Below are positions 59,546 through 64,000 of a stretch of 64,000 nt of DNA, one piece after another. The stretch is from Chamaecrista fasciculata (Eukaryota > Streptophyta > Magnoliopsida > Fabales > Fabaceae). The stretch covers positions 1 through 64,000 of the forward strand of contig QANZ01005877.1 in the NCBI GenBank assembly GCA_003254925.1, written 5' to 3'. A program made the translations under genes and the position numbers. The notes under the pieces were generated by a model, which did not search any database, was not told the origin of the DNA, and saw nothing but the letters and a program-made list of their open reading frames with translations. Position 1 is the stretch's first letter; every line of letters begins with the position of its first letter.

Positions 59546-60382
59546 TGTAAGAGTCCTTCTTTGTATAGAGCATGGAACATATAGACATCTGTCAATATAA
59601 TTTTATCATACCTACAAGATGGTCATTGTTTTTGTAGTTGAGGTTGCTTTACAGGAAACTGTAATGTATCAAGGAAGTTTTTGTTATGTTCATATATGAC
59701 AGGTTATAGGTGAGTACGTTGAGCAAATATTCTAGGATATTTTGTAATTTTATGTTTACTAAGTATTGCAAGATATAATTTTATAATTAAAATAAAATGG
59801 ATGCTTGCTATAACTGTAGGAGCGAATGTATGCAAGTTTACCCGAATGTATGCTTGCTATAATTTTATAATTAATACAGTAAATAATTATAATATTTCAA
59901 ATAATAATATTAATTTGATCNTTATGGGCTTTTATATGTTTTTTTCAATTAATAATTAATGTCAATTAATTTGGGGTAAAAACACATTAATTATTTTTAA
60001 ATGGATTCAATGAATAGATCTTACTTATTGTATTACAAAAGGTAAATTATTCAGGCACATTGAAATATTATTCTATTCTTTGATTTGATGAATTTTAAAA
60101 AACATTATGAGCAATTATTATTTCACCAATTAAGGAAAAATTATTGCACTAATTATGGGCTTTTATATGTTTTTTTCAATATAATATCTTCATTGTCTCT
60201 AATATAGTTTAAAATCTAATAATTTCAAATCTCTTTAATATATCTTTCTTATATTTGAAATTACTTAAACAATTATATGTATAAAATAGTTAAATCAAAC
60301 AGTAAGTGAAAGATTATTATAAATTTGATCATTATGATTTATGATGATCTACTTTTTCAAAAATGATCAACAATATTTGTCA
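59546..60382. other. AT-rich region without recognised genes
   Basis: The phrase 'gggcttttatatgtttttttc' occurs twice (about 59926 and 60158), one copy touching the N at 59921. This suggests an unresolved local duplication. No ORF of interest. Confidence 0.5.
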
Positions 60383-60653
60383 TGTTATAAAATATAAGAA
60401 ATAAGGATAGAGAAAAGTAGGAGGAGAGAGTGATTCTTTCATTCAACTGATATCATCAACTTTACATCAACACCTAAAACCTTTATTTATAGACTAAAGG
60501 ATCTATAAGGGAGATGTACCAACTTAATGTACATAATGAAGGGATAAGGTCATATTCAAGTACATAGAGAAAGTAAAGGAAAACTCAAACTTCTATGCAT
60601 AGAGAATACCAAAAGACAAATGTGGATATTCAAAAACATAATTATTTATAACA
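60383..60653 (-). repeat. 3' LTR of an antisense Ty1/copia element (271 bp)
   Basis: On the minus strand it starts TGTTATAAATAATTATG and ends TTTTATAACA. It has a CTATAAATAAAGG-type TATA/poly(A) region. The polypurine tract TCAAGGGGGAG lies directly upstream (plus coordinates 60654-60664), which fixes it as the 3' LTR and its orientation. Confidence 0.8.
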
Positions 60654-62200
60654 CTCCCCCTTGAATATCCACAATTTATTGATACGCATTACATGCTGCC
60701 TCATTAAAAACCTTGCCAGGAAAACTCAGTGGGACAAAACCATGGCGAAGGGAAAAAGAGTACAGCGCGTATCTCCCTCTCATCATAACATCACTAAGGA
60801 TCTTTTCATTTCCGCATTCAAATCTGATGAACCAATTTCTCAAATGTTGCAATTGGCAATGCCTCCATAAATAAATTTGCTAAATTATCACTTGAGCGAA
60901 CTTGTTGAACTTCTATGTCGCCTTGCTTTTGATATCACAAGTAAATCTGCTAAATTCTCTTTTAGCTGAACTATACATGTCATATTATCTTCATACAATA
61001 AGGTTGACAGGGTTCCCTGCAAAAACAAATTACACATCTTCTGGATGTGTTGAATTAGTAGTCTCAACTAAACACATTTTTTTTATTTGCCTTATGCATT
61101 GTCTCTAAAGGTCAGATAATCAGCTAGCATCTACATCATCAAGTAATGATGAACTAAATCTATTTAAATAAAATAAACCATTATCTTTAAAATATTTTTT
61201 TCATTCCTTGTCAATGTCATTGATTAAGGAAGAACTATATCTCGCTAGCAAATATACAGAAAACATTAATCCTCTTATAATATTAAGATATGGTACTATA
61301 AGACCAAAGAATTTCATCTTCATTTGAGGTTAATAGGATACTTTATCACTTTAAATGATTTATCTAACCATCATGGTTACACCATGTCCATGCACCTTAT
61401 CCATTTGAAAGTATCTCAATACACTTTTTACATAATATGAGTAATAACCTCACTATTATAATATACTTACTTAATCAGTAAGATGAGACAAAATTTTATC
61501 TTTCCAAAATCTTTCTTGCAAAACTATCAATATTGTACTATGTTTTGAACTCTTCAAGAGTTCCAACAATAACAAATATACTCAGTTTGATATCTTTCAA
61601 ATAATATTTCTTGAGATAACTGTACCACATATGTCCAAGTTTTGTTTTACAAACTCATGTAGGATTTTATTCACCTTTATTGAACAAGACATCTGACATG
61701 CTTCCTATAATCCTCCAGGGATTTGCATATAAACTTCATTGTCCAATAAGCCATATGAATGGACTATAACTATAGTCATTATATGTATATCAAGTTTGTT
61801 CATACAATGCCAGACTACTAAAATATTTGAAGGGGGTCGCATCCATCTTCGGGATTGTATCTATCTCTAGAGAATATGTCTTTATATCTTCAATGTGAGA
61901 CCTTTGAGTTTATATCTTACGACTTTAGCATTTCATTTTCATTACGATTTCACTCATAAACTCATTTGTACCCCACTAACTTCACACCTTCAAATATTTG
62001 GACATCAAAAGCCTTTTATAAACAGTCAGATCATATATTCAAAAATAATTGCATCCACCACGGGAGAATTAAACTCCTGAACATTCTACTCGATGCGGGA
62101 CTTTCCCCTCTCACACTACCCCCAAGCACGTATCGTAGCACCGCCCTCGAATGTCAATGTCTTGTCGGCTACACCCTACGACACTTATAATTTTATCTTT
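60654..62200 (-). pseudogene. Antisense Ty1/copia pol remnant (RNase H end)
   Basis: Next to the polypurine tract, the plus-strand text 'aaaaaccttgccaggaaaac' and 'cagtgggacaaaacc' is a hallmark of copia 3' regions read backwards. Minus-strand frames are broken by many stops, but the residual order fits the RNase H end nearest the LTR. The 5' part and 5' LTR are not seen. Confidence 0.6.
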
Positions 62201-62365
62201 GAGGGACTAAATTGAAAGTCCTACCATGAAATCTTTGAGGTAATAAGGCGGGCATGTGATTTTTTTTTTCAAAATGACATGCTTTAAGCTAGAAAAATAA
62301 CTTATTCATGAACCTTAATGCAATCAAACAGAATTTTTGCAAAAAAATTGAAAAAAATAAATATT

Positions 62366-62448
62366 ACACGCGAAGCAGCATCCCCGCCGCTGCCTCGCGT
62401 GTAGTTTATTGCAACGTGAGGCAACATCGCCGATGTTGCCTCACGTTG
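62366..62448. repeat. Two long GC-rich palindromes in AT-rich DNA
   Basis: 62366-62402: 14-base arms ACACGCGAAGCAGC…GCTGCCTCGCGTGT with one mismatch. 62412-62448: perfect 18-bp arms CAACGTGAGGCAACATCG around one central base. A T11 run follows. The layout matches the subterminal palindromes of MULE 1 and MULE 2, though the sequences differ. No transposase is nearby. Confidence 0.8.
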
Positions 62449-64000
62449 AATTTTTTTTTTTCATTTCTTTTTTTGTAGTTGGCTCTTCACTCATTTAAAT
62501 TTTAATTATACTTGGAGAACCCACTAGATATGTCAAAAATAAGAGGATATGATGTATATTTGGTCCAAAATGATGGTTATGAATTTTTAATGGTGTATTT
62601 CCATGATTAGAGATCCACTTCGGAATATTATATCAAGATAAGATAAAGCGATGAATTTACGAGTTACAATTGAGATAAGATTGATAATTAGAATTCGTGA
62701 CAAATTTGAAATTTAAAAATGAATATTACTTATTGAAAGAATTATACAAAGTGCGTTTTATAAAATAGGACGTTTAAACTGCCTAGTGATTTCACCGACT
62801 CATTTTCGTAAAAAAATGTCGTTGCACGCGTTATTTACCGTATAACAAAAGAAATATATATTTCACTGTCTAATTTTTAAGAACTAGTTTGAATTTGGGT
62901 AGGGACTATAAATTTTACAATTTTATGTAAGTTATTGTGTAATGCAATTATGCTTTCTATCTTCAAACCCTAAACCCTCGGAGTAAATTGCACTATTATT
63001 CTTTGTTTAGGACTGTTTTGTAATTTTACCATTTTATCTTCAAAAAATACTAAGGGAATAAGAAAAAAAGAAAAAAAAATGGCCATTTTAAGCAAGCAAA
63101 CGACGTTTTTTGACGAAACGGAGGCGGCCAAACCCCTACGGAGTTTGGGGTGTACTCGTCTCCAAAAGTTACCCAAAATTCATCCGAAATATTTTTATAA
63201 TGTTGATACAACAGGAATACCATCATATATATAACTATAAGCCATGATTGTCTAAAAATTGATGTCACACTTTCAGAATTTAAACTAAAGAGAAAATCTT
63301 AAAAATTTATTTCATTATTGTTTCAATCAATAGTGGCCTCTACTACGTGTAAGTTGTACTTTATTTCCTACAATAAATTGAATAATTAATCAATAATTTT
63401 TTTTTGTCATCCAATTTTTTAATTTAGAGCTAATTATATATCACGCTTGTGTCCTTTATTCTCTATTGAATCTTCAAAACGATATTCTAATCAAGGCTAA
63501 ATTTTTTAAAACCGTGTTCTTCGGTTGTATTGAAAATGATATATGTTTACTTTTTTTGCCTGAAAAGATGAGATTTTATAAATGAGATCAGATTGATAGT
63601 TATAATTCGTGGCAAATTTGAAAGTTTAAAATGTATATTACTGGTTGAAAGAAGAATACAAAATGTGTTTGATAAAATAGGACATTTACAAGAGCTGAAA
63701 CAGAAAATTACATACCAAACGTTAACGGTCAAAACTAAAATATTAACAGCTAAGTCGAGCATCCTATTCTACTCGATGCGGGACTTTGCCCTCTCACACT
63801 ACCCCCAAGCACGTATCGTAGCACCGCCCTCAAATGAGATCAGAATTTAAACTAAAGAGAAAATCTTAAAAATTTATTTCATTATTGTTTCAATCAATAG
63901 TGGCCTCTACTACGTGTAAGTTATACTTTACCTGCAATAAATTGAATAATTAATCAATGATTTTTTTTTTGTCATCCAATTTTTTAATTTAGGGCTAATT
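62449..64000. repeat. Right edge: local direct duplications, no gene
   Basis: 63273-63432 recurs at 63841-64000 (offset 568). About 62690-62760 resembles 63600-63670. A 60-base block at 62090-62150 ('cgatgcgggactttcccc', 'caagcacgtatcgtagcacc') recurs at 63773-63832. These look like copies of one element cut by the window edge. No coding sequence is supported. Confidence 0.65.

Overview
The window reads as nuclear DNA of a flowering plant, most likely a eudicot. It is AT-rich, its genes have GT-AG introns and TATA-type promoters, it carries interstitial CCCTAAA (plant telomere-type) stretches, and it is crowded with plant transposon families. The species cannot be named from the sequence. Seven single N characters (2049, 10982, 19769, 28682, 57051, 57918, 59921) look like placeholder gaps of unknown length.

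The host content is one tandem array of eight phytocyanin (blue copper protein, uclacyanin/stellacyanin-like) genes, all on the minus strand. Genes 1-3 (1683-3769, 7496-9033, 24390-28091) have three exons and encode a two-domain protein: signal peptide, cupredoxin domain 1, Ser/Pro linker, cupredoxin domain 2, Pro/Ser-rich tail and GPI-type hydrophobic C-terminus. Gene 1 has lost the GPI tail to a 1-base deletion. Genes 4-8 (30313-31369, 33743-34797, 37084-38140, 40520-41571, 52952-54002) keep only exon 1 and the first part of exon 2, and so encode secreted single-domain proteins of 132 residues. They end where exon 2 was fused to the distal 5' flank of a neighbouring unit. The axial copper ligand of domain 1 is Gln in genes 1-2 but Leu in genes 3-8, while domain 2 keeps Gln. 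Genes 4+5 and 6+7 form a recent direct duplication of about 6.78 kb (28744-35527 and 35528-42300).

The array is dissected by mobile elements. A 7.7-kb Mutator-like element (10219-17937, about 170-bp terminal inverted repeats, 10-bp target duplication CAATATGAAC) carries a MuDR-type transposase gene and a plant-mobile-domain (PMD) gene, both broken by stop codons. A relative lies at about 47188-51060, its 5' part replaced by a Ty1/copia fragment (45788-47187). Both elements, and an otherwise unexplained site at 62366-62448, hold clusters of GC-rich near-perfect palindromes. Other elements include a PIF/Harbinger-type insertion in intron 2 of gene 3 carrying host-like coding scraps, Pack-MULE-like and MITE-sized elements with target duplications, hAT-type elements, long LTRs, six copies of an LTR-like block that travels with the gene units, Helitron-like termini and an antisense copia remnant with its 3' LTR and polypurine tract.

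Layout: 1-10.2 kb genes 1 and 2 with shared flanks; 10.2-17.9 kb MULE 1; 18-24.4 kb repeated 3' flank with nested elements and a long LTR; 24.4-42.3 kb genes 3-7; 42.3-51.3 kb transposon-rich, including the copia/MULE chimera; 51.3-54.2 kb gene 8; 54.2-64 kb nested DNA elements, Helitron-like ends, an antisense copia remnant and local duplications. No RNA gene, CRISPR array or virus was recognised.
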